A DNA stretch of 64,000 bases from LSCE01 sp050485425 (GTDB lineage Bacteria > Pseudomonadota > Gammaproteobacteria > Nitrococcales > Aquisalimonadaceae): contig JBJHBJ010000019.1 of the NCBI GenBank assembly GCA_050485425.1, forward strand, positions 1 through 64,000, in the 5' to 3' direction. A program made the translations under genes and the position numbers. Position 1 is the stretch's first letter, and each line of letters begins with the position of its first letter. Below are positions 40,656 to 49,242 of this stretch, in pieces. The notes below the pieces were generated by a model, which was given only the letters and a program-made list of their open reading frames with translations, ran no database searches and was not told where the DNA came from.

Positions 40656-43600
40656 TAGCACCCTGTTTTCGACGGTCCTGATTGCCAACCGCGGCGAGAT
40701 TGCGGTGCGGATCATCCGCACCCTAAAGCGGCTGGGTATCCGCAGCGTCGCTGTTTACGCCCATGCCGACCGTCACAGCAAGCACGTGGAACTGGCGGAC
40801 GAAGCAGTCGCCCTGAACGGCGAGAACGCCAGCGAAACCTATCTGGACAGCGCCCAGGTCCTGGCCGCGGCCAAGGCCACCGGTGCCGAGGCCATCATCC
40901 CCGGTTACGGCTTCCTCTCGGAAAACGCCGATTTTGCCGACGCTTGCGCCGCTGCCGGTATCATCTTCGTCGGCCCCACCCCCGAGCAGATGCGCCAGTT
41001 CGGCCTCAAGCATCGGGCGCGGGAGATCGCCGAGCAGGCAGGCGTGCCGCTGGCGCCGGGATCCGGGCTGCTGGCGGATGTGGACGAAGCCCTGGCCACC
41101 GCCGATCGCCTGGGCTACCCGGTGATGCTGAAAAGCACCGCCGGCGGCGGCGGTATCGGCCTGACCCGCTGTAACGATGCTGATGCGCTGCGGGAAGCGT
41201 TCGAAACCGTGCAGCGCATGGGCAAGAGCTTCTTCAATGACAGCGGTGTGTTCCTGGAGCGCTATATCGCCCAGGCACGCCACGTGGAAGTGCAGATATT
41301 CGGCGACGGCCACGGTCAGGTGGCCGCCCTCGGAGAGCGGGACTGCTCCCTGCAGCGACGCAACCAGAAGGTGGTGGAGGAGACCCCGGCTCCCAACCTG
41401 CCCGCTGATACCCGCCAGCAGATGCTGGACGCCGCCGTGGCCCTTGGGCGTGAGGTCAATTACCAGTCGGCCGGTACGGTGGAATACATCTACGACGCCG
41501 ACCGGGACGCGTTCTACTTCCTGGAGGTGAACACCCGCCTGCAGGTGGAGCACCCGGTGACGGAATGCGTGACCGGCCTCGATCTGGTGGAATGGATGCT
41601 GCAGATCGCTGCCGGGGAGAGCCCGGATCTGGGCAGCTTCCTGCCCACGCTGAACGGTGCCTCCATGGAGGTGCGCATCTACGCCGAGGACCCGGTGAAG
41701 GACTTCCAGCCCTCGCCCGGCGAACTCACGGCAGTGGTCTGGCCCGAGGGGGACGTCCGGGTGGATACCTGGGTGGAAAACGGGACCCAGGTATCCGCCC
41801 TGTTCGACCCGATGATTGCCAAGCTGATCGTGCACGGCACGGACCGCGCCGACGCTCTGGCCAAACTGCGGGATGCCCTGGCAAACACCCGCCTGCTGGG
41901 TATCGCCACCAACCTGGACTACCTGCGCCAGGTGGTGGCGCAGGAGGACTTCGCCAACGGCGTCGTCTCCACCCGCGCGCTGGAGAGCTTTGAATACCGC
42001 CCGGCGGCGGCGGAGGTGGTCAAACCCGGTACCTACACCACGGTGCAGGACTTCCCAGGCCGTGTGGGCTACTGGAACATCGGCGTGCCGCCCTCCGGCC
42101 CTATGGACGATTTCGCTTTCCGCATCGCCAACCGCATTGTCGGCAACCACAGCGATGCCGCCGGCCTGGAGTGCACCCTGATCGGTCCCAGCCTGCGCTT
42201 CCATCAGGACACGGTGGTGGCCCTCACGGGTGCCCCCACCGAAGCCACCCTGGACGGCGAGCCGGTGCCCTTCTGGGAACCGATCATGGTGAAAGCCGGC
42301 CAGGTGCTGGCGATAGACAAGGCAGTGAAGGGCTGTCGTACCTACCTGGCGGTGCGCGGCGGCTTCGATGTGCCGGTGTACATGGGCAGCCGGGCTACCT
42401 TCGCTCTGGGGCAGTTCGGCGGCCACGGCGGCCGGCCCCTGCGTCCCGGGGACATGCTGGGTATCAGTCAGCCGGACCTGCCTGCCTGCACCACGCCGGC
42501 ACCGGTTTCCGATCCCGCCGCCGCCGATCCGGCACTGATCCCGGAATATCCGGATCACTGGGAGATCGGTGTGCTCTACGGCCCCCACGGGGCGCCGGAT
42601 TTCTTCACCGAAAAATCCATCGAGGGCTTCTTCGCCCAGGATTGGGAGGTGCACTACAACTCCAACCGCCTGGGTATCCGTCTGAACGGTCCCAAGCCGG
42701 AATTTACCCGCACCGATGGCGGTGAGGCCGGCCTGCATCCGTCCAACATCCACGATACCGAATACGCCATCGGTAGCATCAATTTCACCGGAGACATGCC
42801 GGTGATCCTCACCCGCGACGGTCCCAGCCTGGGTGGGTTCGTCTGCCTGGTGACCATTTCACAAGCGGAGTTGTGGAAGGTGGGGCAGGTCAAGCCTGGC
42901 GACACCATTCGCTTCGTGCCCATGGACAACGGCACGGCGGTGCGCTTGCACCAGCGCCAGGAAGCCACCATCAAGACCCTGGTCGCCCAGCCCAGCGCGC
43001 CCTGGATCACGCCGGACCTGAAACCTTACAACGACCTCTCCGCAACCATTCTGGCCTGGCTGCCTGAAAAGCCCGGCCGCCCGGCGGTGGCCTACCGGCA
43101 GGCGGGGGACCAGTACATCCTGATGGAATACGGCCCCAACGTGCTGGACCTGGCCGTGCGGTTGCGGGTGCATGCCCTGATGGAGCGCATCGCCGCCATC
43201 CAGCCGGCCGGCCTGCTGGAACTCTCGCCCGGTGTGCGCTCGCTGCAGCTCCGCTATGACAACACGGTGCTGAGCCAGGAAGCCCTGATGCACTACCTGC
43301 TGGAACTGGAGGACGCGTTGCCGGCCACCGATGAACTGAAGGTGCGCAGCCGGGTGATCCACCTGCCCATGGCCTTCGAGGACAGCGCCACACTGGATGC
43401 GGTGAGCCGCTACCGCCAGTCGGTGCGGGACACAGCCCCCTGGTTGCCCAACAACGTCGATTTCATCCAGCGCATCAACGGCCTGGACAGCCGCGAGGAC
43501 GTCAAGGACGTGGTATTCAACGCGCGCTACCTGGTGCTGGGGCTGGGGGACGTGTACCTGGGCGCGCCCTGCGCCGTGCCGCTGGATCCGCGCCACCGGC

Positions 43601-44295
43601 TGCTCACCTCCAAGTACAATCCGGCGCGCACCTACACGGCCGAGGGCACCGTGGGTATCGGCGGGGTGTACATGTGCATCTACGGCATGGATTCCCCCGG
43701 CGGCTATCAGCTCGTGGGCCGCACCCTGCCGATCTGGAACAAGTACCTGAAGAACAGGCAGTTCGCCGAAGGCGCCCCGTGGCTGCTGCGGTTCTTCGAC
43801 CAGGTGTGCTACTACCCTGTGTCCGAGGACGAACTGGACGTGATGCGCGACCGGTTCCGTGCCGGCCAACTGGAAATCCGCATCGAGGAGGAAACCTTCG
43901 ATCTGAGGAGCCATCTGGCTTTCCTGGAGGCCAATGCCGACGACATTGCCCGGTTCAGGGAGCGCCAGCAGGCCGCCTACCTGAAGGAAGTCGCCTTGTG
44001 GAAGGAAAGCGAGGCCGAAGCCCAGGAACAACTGGCCAAGGCACCGCCCCCGATGGACGCCGCGGATCTTTCCGGCCTGGGCGAACTGATCAGCGCCGAG
44101 ATTGCCGGGAGCATCTGGAAATGCCTGGTGAAGCCCGGTGACATGGTGGCCGAAGGCGATGCCCTGGTGATCGTGGAAGCCATGAAAATGGAGTTCGAGG
44201 TGAATGCCAGCGTGGCCGGCAGAATCAGCGCCGTACACTGTGCCCCCGGCAAGCCGGTATCCCCCGGCGAGCCGCTGGTGAGCATCGAAGTCTGA
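40648..44295 (+). CDS. Urea carboxylase (biotin-dependent)
   Basis: A 1215-residue enzyme of the usual length. Domains: biotin carboxylase at 1-450 (VLIANRGEIAVRIIRTLKRL start, ATP-grasp with KSTAGGGGIG, EVNTRLQVEHPVTE), carboxyltransferase made of KipA- and KipI-like parts (about 460-1050, with GPMDDFAFRIANRIVG and NEGxxG-type DTEYAIGSINFTG regions), and C-terminal biotin carrier with VEAMKMEF (about 1178). Start ATG 40648 follows AGGAGG. It converts urea, ATP and bicarbonate to allophanate. Some homologues are guanidine carboxylases; the companion carboxyguanidine deiminase genes (DUF1989) are absent from this window, which favours urea. Confidence 0.95.
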   Translation: MTDSTLFSTVLIANRGEIAVRIIRTLKRLGIRSVAVYAHADRHSKHVELADEAVALNGENASETYLDSAQVLAAAKATGAEAIIPGYGFLSENADFADACAAAGIIFVGPTPEQMRQFGLKHRAREIAEQAGVPLAPGSGLLADVDEALATADRLGYPVMLKSTAGGGGIGLTRCNDADALREAFETVQRMGKSFFNDSGVFLERYIAQARHVEVQIFGDGHGQVAALGERDCSLQRRNQKVVEETPAPNLPADTRQQMLDAAVALGREVNYQSAGTVEYIYDADRDAFYFLEVNTRLQVEHPVTECVTGLDLVEWMLQIAAGESPDLGSFLPTLNGASMEVRIYAEDPVKDFQPSPGELTAVVWPEGDVRVDTWVENGTQVSALFDPMIAKLIVHGTDRADALAKLRDALANTRLLGIATNLDYLRQVVAQEDFANGVVSTRALESFEYRPAAAEVVKPGTYTTVQDFPGRVGYWNIGVPPSGPMDDFAFRIANRIVGNHSDAAGLECTLIGPSLRFHQDTVVALTGAPTEATLDGEPVPFWEPIMVKAGQVLAIDKAVKGCRTYLAVRGGFDVPVYMGSRATFALGQFGGHGGRPLRPGDMLGISQPDLPACTTPAPVSDPAAADPALIPEYPDHWEIGVLYGPHGAPDFFTEKSIEGFFAQDWEVHYNSNRLGIRLNGPKPEFTRTDGGEAGLHPSNIHDTEYAIGSINFTGDMPVILTRDGPSLGGFVCLVTISQAELWKVGQVKPGDTIRFVPMDNGTAVRLHQRQEATIKTLVAQPSAPWITPDLKPYNDLSATILAWLPEKPGRPAVAYRQAGDQYILMEYGPNVLDLAVRLRVHALMERIAAIQPAGLLELSPGVRSLQLRYDNTVLSQEALMHYLLELEDALPATDELKVRSRVIHLPMAFEDSATLDAVSRYRQSVRDTAPWLPNNVDFIQRINGLDSREDVKDVVFNARYLVLGLGDVYLGAPCAVPLDPRHRLLTSKYNPARTYTAEGTVGIGGVYMCIYGMDSPGGYQLVGRTLPIWNKYLKNRQFAEGAPWLLRFFDQVCYYPVSEDELDVMRDRFRAGQLEIRIEEETFDLRSHLAFLEANADDIARFRERQQAAYLKEVALWKESEAEAQEQLAKAPPPMDAADLSGLGELISAEIAGSIWKCLVKPGDMVAEGDALVIVEAMKMEFEVNASVAGRISAVHCAPGKPVSPGEPLVSIEV

Positions 44296-44453
44296 AGGAG
44301 CCCCACGGGAATAGACCAGAGGTTCCTGAAGCTTGCACGCGAGCGACTGCTTCCATCCGTCACCGGCACTGCGCTGTCGGCCGCATTTGCGTAAGCTATG
44401 GCGCAGTCCGGGCGCGGTGGCGTCCGCGGGTCATGAAAGGCGGAGCGGAAGGC

Positions 44454-44822
44454 ATGAGCAAGAGAGTGCAAAGGCTGCTGGAGGACATCCACGTTCAGAG
44501 GGAAGACCTCTACGCGCTCGTCTCCACATTGCGTGCACTGATCACTTCGGTGGCACCCGAGGCCGTCGAAGGCGTGAAGTACGGAGGCCTGCTGTTTTCG
44601 ACCCAGCGGCCCGTGTGCGGGGTGTTCGCCTACAAACGCCATGTTTCCCTGGAATTCTCACATGGCGCCGAACTGGCCGACCCCCTCCACGTGCTGGAAG
44701 GGGAAGGCAAATACCGCCGGCACATCAAGCTGAAGAACGAGCGTGACATCGAGAACAAGCGCGTCGAGGATTACCTGCGGCGCGCTTTCGGCCAGAGTGC
44801 GGCGGGCCAGAGCGGAAGTTGA
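44454..44822 (+). CDS. DUF1801-domain protein
   Basis: A 122-residue protein of the DUF1801/YdhG-like fold: DLYALVSTLRALITSVAPEA (about 18-37), EGVKYGGLLFSTQRPVCGVF (about 40-59) and a C-terminal helical region. The ATG at 44454 follows GGAG by about 8 bases; an in-frame ATG at 44433 is also possible. Function is not known. It stands about 160 bases after urea carboxylase and its stop is 11 bases from the stop of the convergent YciI-like gene. The gap after urea carboxylase shows nothing recognisable. Confidence 0.78.
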   Translation: MSKRVQRLLEDIHVQREDLYALVSTLRALITSVAPEAVEGVKYGGLLFSTQRPVCGVFAYKRHVSLEFSHGAELADPLHVLEGEGKYRRHIKLKNERDIENKRVEDYLRRAFGQSAAGQSGS

Positions 44823-44833
44823 TCCGCGCGTCC

Positions 44834-45247
44834 TTATGCGCCGCCCACGCCCAGTTTGCGGAAGCGCTCGACGCCTTCGCCGGGTTCGAAGTCGTCCAGC
44901 TCGAACATTTGCCGGACCTCGATTTCGCACTCCTGGCCCTGGCCTCGGGGATTGGGAAACTTCAACGCCCATTCTACCGCTTCCTCACGCGAGTTCGTGC
45001 GGATAATGGTGTAACCGCCGATCAGTTCCTTCGTCTCCGCGAACGGTCCATCCACCACAGTCTTGCCGGTGCTGGAATAACGGACGCGAAATCCCTTTGC
45101 GGTCGGTTGCAGGCCGGAGGCGTCCACGAGGATCCCCGCTTTCGCCAGTTCTTCATGGTAGTCCGCCATGTCATTGATCGCGTCGGGCTCCGGCATCTCG
45201 CCACCCTCAACCTTGTCGTCTCCTTTGACGATGATCATGAATCGCAT
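44834..45247 (-). CDS. YciI-like (YCII domain) protein
   Basis: A 137-residue dimeric alpha-beta barrel-like protein. It begins MRFMIIVKGDDKVEGGEMPE, with DYHEELAKAGILVDASGLQP (about 29-48) and TVVDGPFAETKELIGGYTII (about 63-82), the conserved His/Asp/Glu positions of the DGPF/YCII family. These small proteins are often encoded beside sigma factors or oxidoreductases; no partner is seen here. Function is unknown. The ATG at 45247 follows AGGAGGCAG. Confidence 0.87.
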   Translation of the reverse strand: MRFMIIVKGDDKVEGGEMPEPDAINDMADYHEELAKAGILVDASGLQPTAKGFRVRYSSTGKTVVDGPFAETKELIGGYTIIRTNSREEAVEWALKFPNPRGQGQECEIEVRQMFELDDFEPGEGVERFRKLGVGGA

Positions 45248-45493
45248 CTTCTGCCTCCTGCTCCTGTTCGCCTTGTCGGGTCGTCATGCGCCCGGGAATG
45301 CCTTTGTGGTCAGGTATTCCGGTGCTTTCACGGTCTGGTCGATTGAGACCCGGGGTTTTCGACAGGCACGGTGGTGCTTTGTCGGCTTGCAAGGGGATGT
45401 GCCGCGTGGGCACCATGGGCAGCATACGTGGATGTGCTTCGCCATGGTCGGCGAAACCCCCGGTAGCAGCGGCGGGAGGCCGATCTCCGAACC

Positions 45494-46255
45494 GTGAAAG
45501 AGAACAGAGAGACCCATCAGCCAGCCGTTTCGCCGATGGATGCGGCTCCTGTCGCGACGGTGGCCCGGTTATGGCGCTATCCGGTGAAATCCATGCTGGG
45601 GGAACAGTGCGGCGTTCTGCGCCTCACTCCCGGCGGGGTGGACGGGGACCGGCGGTACGCCGTGCGGGATGCGGAAGGCAAACTGGGCAGTGGCAAGAAC
45701 ACGCGACGGTTCAGCAGGATCGACGGCCTGTTCGGTTTCAACGCCCGCCATGGCGATGCCGGGCCGGAGATCCGTTTTCCCGATGGCAGCGTCCGTCGAT
45801 ATGGCGATCCCGGGCTGGACCGGGCGCTGTCCGATGCGCTTTCCCAGCCGGTGACGTTGACCGAGCAGGCGGATGTCTCCCATCTGGATGCCGGCCCGGT
45901 ACATCTGCTGACCACGGCATCGCTGCGCTGGCTGCGGCAGTCTCTGCCGGATACGCAGGTGGACGAGCAGCGGTTTCGGCCCAACATCGTGCTGGATGTG
46001 CCGGGGCAGGGCCTCCCCGAGCAGGCCTGGATCGGCCGGCGCCTGCGCATCGGCCCGGTGGAACTGGAGATCGTGGAACCCACCGAACGCTGCGCCATGG
46101 TGACCTTCGCCCAACAGGGGCTTTCCCGGGACGTGCGCGTGCTGCGCCACATTGCGCAGCATGCCGACAACTGCTTCGGCGTCTACGCCGAGGTGCTCAC
46201 GTCGGGATCGGTCTCCACTGGTGACCGGGCATGGTTCCGCGCCGCCGGTCGATGA
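45494..46255 (+). CDS. MOSC-domain protein (YcbX-like)
   Basis: A 253-residue protein with an N-terminal MOSC_N beta-barrel domain (TVARLWRYPVKSMLGEQ at about 22-38, then GVDGDRRYAVRD) and a C-terminal MOSC domain carrying the conserved cysteine in EPTERCAMVTF (about 195-205), which serves as molybdenum cofactor sulfur or Mo ligand in relatives such as YcbX and mARC. A role in Mo-enzyme reduction of N-hydroxylated bases is possible but not shown. The start is GTG at 45494. The 246-base gap before it holds nothing I can identify. Confidence 0.87.
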   Translation: MKENRETHQPAVSPMDAAPVATVARLWRYPVKSMLGEQCGVLRLTPGGVDGDRRYAVRDAEGKLGSGKNTRRFSRIDGLFGFNARHGDAGPEIRFPDGSVRRYGDPGLDRALSDALSQPVTLTEQADVSHLDAGPVHLLTTASLRWLRQSLPDTQVDEQRFRPNIVLDVPGQGLPEQAWIGRRLRIGPVELEIVEPTERCAMVTFAQQGLSRDVRVLRHIAQHADNCFGVYAEVLTSGSVSTGDRAWFRAAGR

Positions 46256-46308
46256 AACAGCCGGCATTGGATTATTGCCTGCCATGATCCAGACTTTCCG
46301 TAGGTTTC

Positions 46309-46380
46309 CTACCAACCTTTTCGAAGGCCTTGCCATGCCTCGGTGGCTGATGGCGTTGCTGTGGCAAGGCGCGAGGAAGA
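46309..46380 (+). repeat. Partial palindromic element (left half, truncated)
   Basis: CTACCAACCTTTTCG and TTGCCATGCCTCGGTGG match the left terminus of the complete element at 28540 with substitutions, and CAAGGCGCGAGGA at 46365-46377 matches its conserved arm core. The second half is missing. It lies 12 bases before the metallothionein start and supplies its immediate upstream region. Confidence 0.7.
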
Positions 46381-46392
46381 CAGGAGGCGGAA

Positions 46393-46560
46393 ATGGCGGA
46401 TACAGGCAAGGTCCAGTGCGCCTGCCCGGACTGCACCTGCAAGGTGGAACCGGAGAAGGCGGTAAAGCGCGCCGGCAAGCCCTATTGCGGCGAATCCTGC
46501 GCAAACGGGCATCGCGGCGGCAGCGGTTGCGGCCATGCGGGGTGCAACTGCCACGGCTGA
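46393..46560 (+). CDS. Metallothionein (SmtA/BmtA-like)
   Basis: A 55-residue cysteine-rich protein: it begins MADTGKVQCACPDCTCKVEP and includes GKPYCGESCANGH and a C-terminal GCGHAGCNCHG. The CxC, CxxCxC pattern with His residues is that of bacterial zinc/cadmium metallothioneins, and the CP.C.C...YC...C core matches BmtA/SmtA. It binds Zn2+, Cd2+ or Cu+ in the cytosol. GGAGG lies 6 bases before the ATG. A truncated palindromic element occupies the region directly upstream. Confidence 0.88.
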   Translation: MADTGKVQCACPDCTCKVEPEKAVKRAGKPYCGESCANGHRGGSGCGHAGCNCHG

Positions 46561-46651
46561 CGTCTGCGGGCGGCGACGTTTCAGGTGATTCCTGCTCCGC
46601 TGGCTTGTAGAATCGAGCAGGACCGAGCCTGCAAGCCAGCAAGGGATCGCC

Positions 46652-47380
46652 GTGTCAGCATCACCGGATTCTCGCCCGCACTTCACCGAACCCACCACCG
46701 ATTACTGGCAGACTGTCATCGGGCCGGAGGCCATCAGCGGAGAGCAACTGGTGCCACCGTGGCGATACGGCTACCCGGCCAGCCTGCCCGGCGGGCGGTT
46801 CCTGATGCTGCCCATCCGTCAGCTCGCCGGTGATCCGTCGCGGGCGGTGGCCTCGCTGATCTGCAACCAGGCGTCGTTCCCGGTGGTGGAACACCTCGGC
46901 TCGCTGCTTGCCGCCGAACTCGAACTCCTCGAGCCCGAGGTGGTGGTCGGCCTGCCCACGCTGGGGTTGACGCTTGCCGCCGTCACGGCTCGCCGTCTGG
47001 GCCATAGGCGGTATGTTCCCATGGGGTATTCCCGCAAGTTCTGGTATGACGAGAACCTGTCCGCCGCCGTCCACTCCATCACCACGCCCCAGCCGGGCAA
47101 GCGTGTGTATATCGATCCGAACCAGTTGCCGTTGCTGAAGGACCGCCGCGTCGCGCTGGTGGATGACGCCGTCAGCAGCGGCCACACCCTGGCCGCCTGC
47201 TGGGATCTGCTGGATTCGCTGGGAGCCAGCGTCGTCGCCTGCGGGGTTGCCATGCGTCAGGGGGACCGGTGGCGTGACGTGCTGGGCGGGGAACGGGCCG
47301 ACAAGCTGGTGGGGGTGTTCGACAGCCCGCTGCTGCGCGCCGTCCCCGAAGGCTGGGAACCGGACGATCCCCCGCGTTGA
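46652..47380 (+). CDS. Phosphoribosyltransferase family protein
   Basis: A 242-residue PRT-type I protein. The PRPP-binding loop is VALVDDAVSSGHTLAACWDL (about 168-187), and PEVVVGLPTLGLTLAAVTA (about 94-112) is the preceding loop that holds pyrophosphate in adenine/xanthine-type PRTs. The hood region MGYSRKFWYDENLSAA is characteristic of a conserved proteobacterial group without an assigned substrate. It could salvage a purine-like base, but I cannot say which. The start is GTG at 46652, and the gene is likely monocistronic. Confidence 0.83.
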   Translation: MSASPDSRPHFTEPTTDYWQTVIGPEAISGEQLVPPWRYGYPASLPGGRFLMLPIRQLAGDPSRAVASLICNQASFPVVEHLGSLLAAELELLEPEVVVGLPTLGLTLAAVTARRLGHRRYVPMGYSRKFWYDENLSAAVHSITTPQPGKRVYIDPNQLPLLKDRRVALVDDAVSSGHTLAACWDLLDSLGASVVACGVAMRQGDRWRDVLGGERADKLVGVFDSPLLRAVPEGWEPDDPPR

Positions 47381-47426
47381 TTCCGCGCGCCGCCCCCGTT
47401 CAGCGACCCTGTCCCGCCGTCGGCTT

Positions 47427-48482
47427 TCAGTGCCCGGCGCGGAAAGCGCGAGGGGAACAGCCGTTCCAGCGCCTGAACGCGCGGTGGAACGCACTGGCCT
47501 CGGAGTAACCAAGCAGGAAGGCGATTTCCGCGACGGTCAGGCGTCGTTCACCCAGGTAACGCTCCGCCAGCTCGCGGCGCACAGCCGTTACCACCTCGCG
47601 AAAGCTGGTCCCTTCCTCCTCCAGTCGGCGGTGCAAGGTGCGCGACGTGACGTGCAGGCAGCCGGCCACGTGGTCCAGTGTGGGTTCCCCGTCGCAAAGT
47701 TCCTCGGCAAGCACCCGCCGCACCCGGTCCACGGTGGCGCCGGCGGCGGGCAGCCGTTCCAGCACGGTGTTCAACTGCAGTTCCACGATACTGTGCAGCG
47801 CCGGGTCCGCTTCCGGCAGCGGGCAGCCAAGCAGTTCCGCCGGGAACAGCAGTTCGCTGCGCTGATGCCCGAACCGCAGCGGTGCCCGGAACACCCGGTG
47901 GTGCTCGCTCAGGTCCGCCGGTTGCGCATGGGTGAAGCGGACCTCGATGGGTCGCACCTCGCGGCCGGTGAGGCGGCGCAATGTCTGCAGCCATCCGGTG
48001 ACGACGAACTCCGAGACCGCTCGCGGCGCACCCCCGGGCAATGGCAGGCGGTGGCTCAGGCAGGCCCTGGTGCCGCTGACCTCAAGCCGCACTTCCGCGG
48101 CGTCATGCAGCGCGCGGTGATAGCGCACCAGCCGCCCCAGCCCCGCGCCCAGGTCCGGGCTGGTACGGACGGCATACTCCAGCGCCCCGAAAGCACCGGG
48201 CCGAATCGCCTCCGCCACATGGATACCCAGGTCCGGATCGGCCGTGACGGTCCGGGCGGCCTCCCAGAGCGCGATGGCCTGGGTGTGGGGAACACGCGCC
48301 TCCGGGTCCTGCGCGATTGCCTGCACGGCAGCGGCGGCAGGAATCCGACCCAGGGAATGCCCGAGGGAGGACAGGTAGTTCAGCAGGGGAGCCAAGGAAC
48401 GAACCGACAGCGAAATGCGCCTCCGGCTGCCGGGCCGTCGGTGTTGGCGAGAACTGTCACTGCTTTTGTCTGAACCGGTCAT
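47427..48482 (-). CDS. AraC-family regulator (OruR-like with arabinose_bd domain)
   Basis: A 351-residue AraC-type regulator. An N-terminal ligand domain (about 30-220) has IALWEAARTVTADPDLGIHV and AFGALEYAVRTSPDLGAGL, as in OruR/ArgR-like regulators. The C-terminal double HTH (about 255-350) includes LDHVAGCLHVTSRTLHRRLE and LTVAEIAFLLGYSEASAFHR. It probably activates a catabolic gene set in response to an amino acid-like or small aromatic effector; its target is not obvious here. It is divergent from the SRPBCC gene. Confidence 0.88.
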   Translation of the reverse strand: MTGSDKSSDSSRQHRRPGSRRRISLSVRSLAPLLNYLSSLGHSLGRIPAAAAVQAIAQDPEARVPHTQAIALWEAARTVTADPDLGIHVAEAIRPGAFGALEYAVRTSPDLGAGLGRLVRYHRALHDAAEVRLEVSGTRACLSHRLPLPGGAPRAVSEFVVTGWLQTLRRLTGREVRPIEVRFTHAQPADLSEHHRVFRAPLRFGHQRSELLFPAELLGCPLPEADPALHSIVELQLNTVLERLPAAGATVDRVRRVLAEELCDGEPTLDHVAGCLHVTSRTLHRRLEEEGTSFREVVTAVRRELAERYLGERRLTVAEIAFLLGYSEASAFHRAFRRWNGCSPRAFRAGH

Positions 48483-48542
48483 CTGGCCGACCGCCTGGTT
48501 CTTTTATGCTGACTGTCGTGGCGAAAGTGGTCCGCGGAACGA

Positions 48543-48571
48543 TACTAACCTTACTTTCGAGGAGGTTGGTA
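48543..48571. repeat. Short palindrome with the same ends as the dispersed element
   Basis: TACTAACCT (48543-48551) and AGGTTGGTA (48563-48571) form an inverted repeat with one mismatch. TACTAACCTT and AAGGTTAGTA are the terminal bases of the larger element at 28540-28801 and 1-120. Likely a minimal remnant or solo hairpin in the AraC/SRPBCC intergenic region, though the match is short. Confidence 0.45.
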
Positions 48572-48615
48572 ACTCCATTGCGGGGTAGAGGCTTGTGCCG
48601 GGAGCGAACAGCATC

Positions 48616-49065
48616 ATGAAGCAATTGGACAGCGAAATCACGATTGCGGGAACGGCCGAAGCGGTCTGGACGGTGCTGACCGATTTCCAGCATTATCCCG
48701 CATGGAATCCGTTCATCCAGAAGGCAACCGGGGAGTTGCGGGAAGGCGCACGCCTGAATGTACGCATCAAGCCGCCCGGCTCAGGCGCAATGACGTTTCG
48801 CCCCACCGTGCAGACCTTGATCCCCGGGACGCGGCTGTCCTGGTTGGGGCATCTGCTTTATCCGGGGCTGTTCGATGGCGAGCACGTCTTCGAGATCGTG
48901 GAGGAAGCGGCGGGGCGTGTGCGTTTCCGCCAGAGCGAGGGGTTCAAAGGCCTTCTGGTTCCGGTTTTGCCGTCCAGTCTGTACGAGAAGACACAGCAGG
49001 GCTTCGCGTTGATGAACCTGGCGCTGAAACAGCGGGTGGAAAACGATCTGCGTGCGGTGGCCTGA
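48616..49065 (+). CDS. SRPBCC-family protein (polyketide cyclase/START-like)
   Basis: A 149-residue START-like protein: SEITIAGTAEAVWTVLTDFQ (about 6-25), HYPAWNPFIQKATGELREGA (about 26-45), then a predicted hydrophobic cavity. The C-terminal helix ALMNLALKQRVENDLRAVA closes the cavity. These proteins bind or transform lipophilic small molecules; no catalytic residues can be assigned. ATG 48616 is preferred over a GTG 21 bases earlier. It is divergent from the AraC regulator and may be its target. Confidence 0.85.
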   Translation: MKQLDSEITIAGTAEAVWTVLTDFQHYPAWNPFIQKATGELREGARLNVRIKPPGSGAMTFRPTVQTLIPGTRLSWLGHLLYPGLFDGEHVFEIVEEAAGRVRFRQSEGFKGLLVPVLPSSLYEKTQQGFALMNLALKQRVENDLRAVA

Positions 49066-49128
49066 AAATTCGCTGGCGATTTCCACGAAATCCGCGCATC
49101 ATGAGCCATCCGGATCTCGCTTTTCCTG

Positions 49129-49142
49129 TAAGGCATTCCCTA
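49129..49142 (+). promoter_or_regulatory. Candidate NarL-type regulator site upstream of the che operon
   Basis: TAAGGCATTCCCTA, identical at 12 of 14 positions to the perfect palindrome TAGGGAATTCCCTA at 60495-60508. It is about 100 bases upstream of the first chemoreceptor gene. A possible binding site for the NarL-type response regulator encoded at 59838, as inference. Confidence 0.4.
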
Positions 49143-49242
49143 CCTCTGCTAGGTCTTTCCTGACCCGCATTTCAGCGTCGCCCGATTGTGCGGATACGCT
49201 CTCCGAATCAATCATTTCCCTGTTTCAGCAGGGGTGATTTCG

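Noticed and set aside
40648..44295. Guanidine carboxylase instead of urea carboxylase
   Set aside because: The carboxyguanidine deiminase subunits (DUF1989) that go with guanidine carboxylases are not in the window, although a single-residue difference could not be checked by eye.
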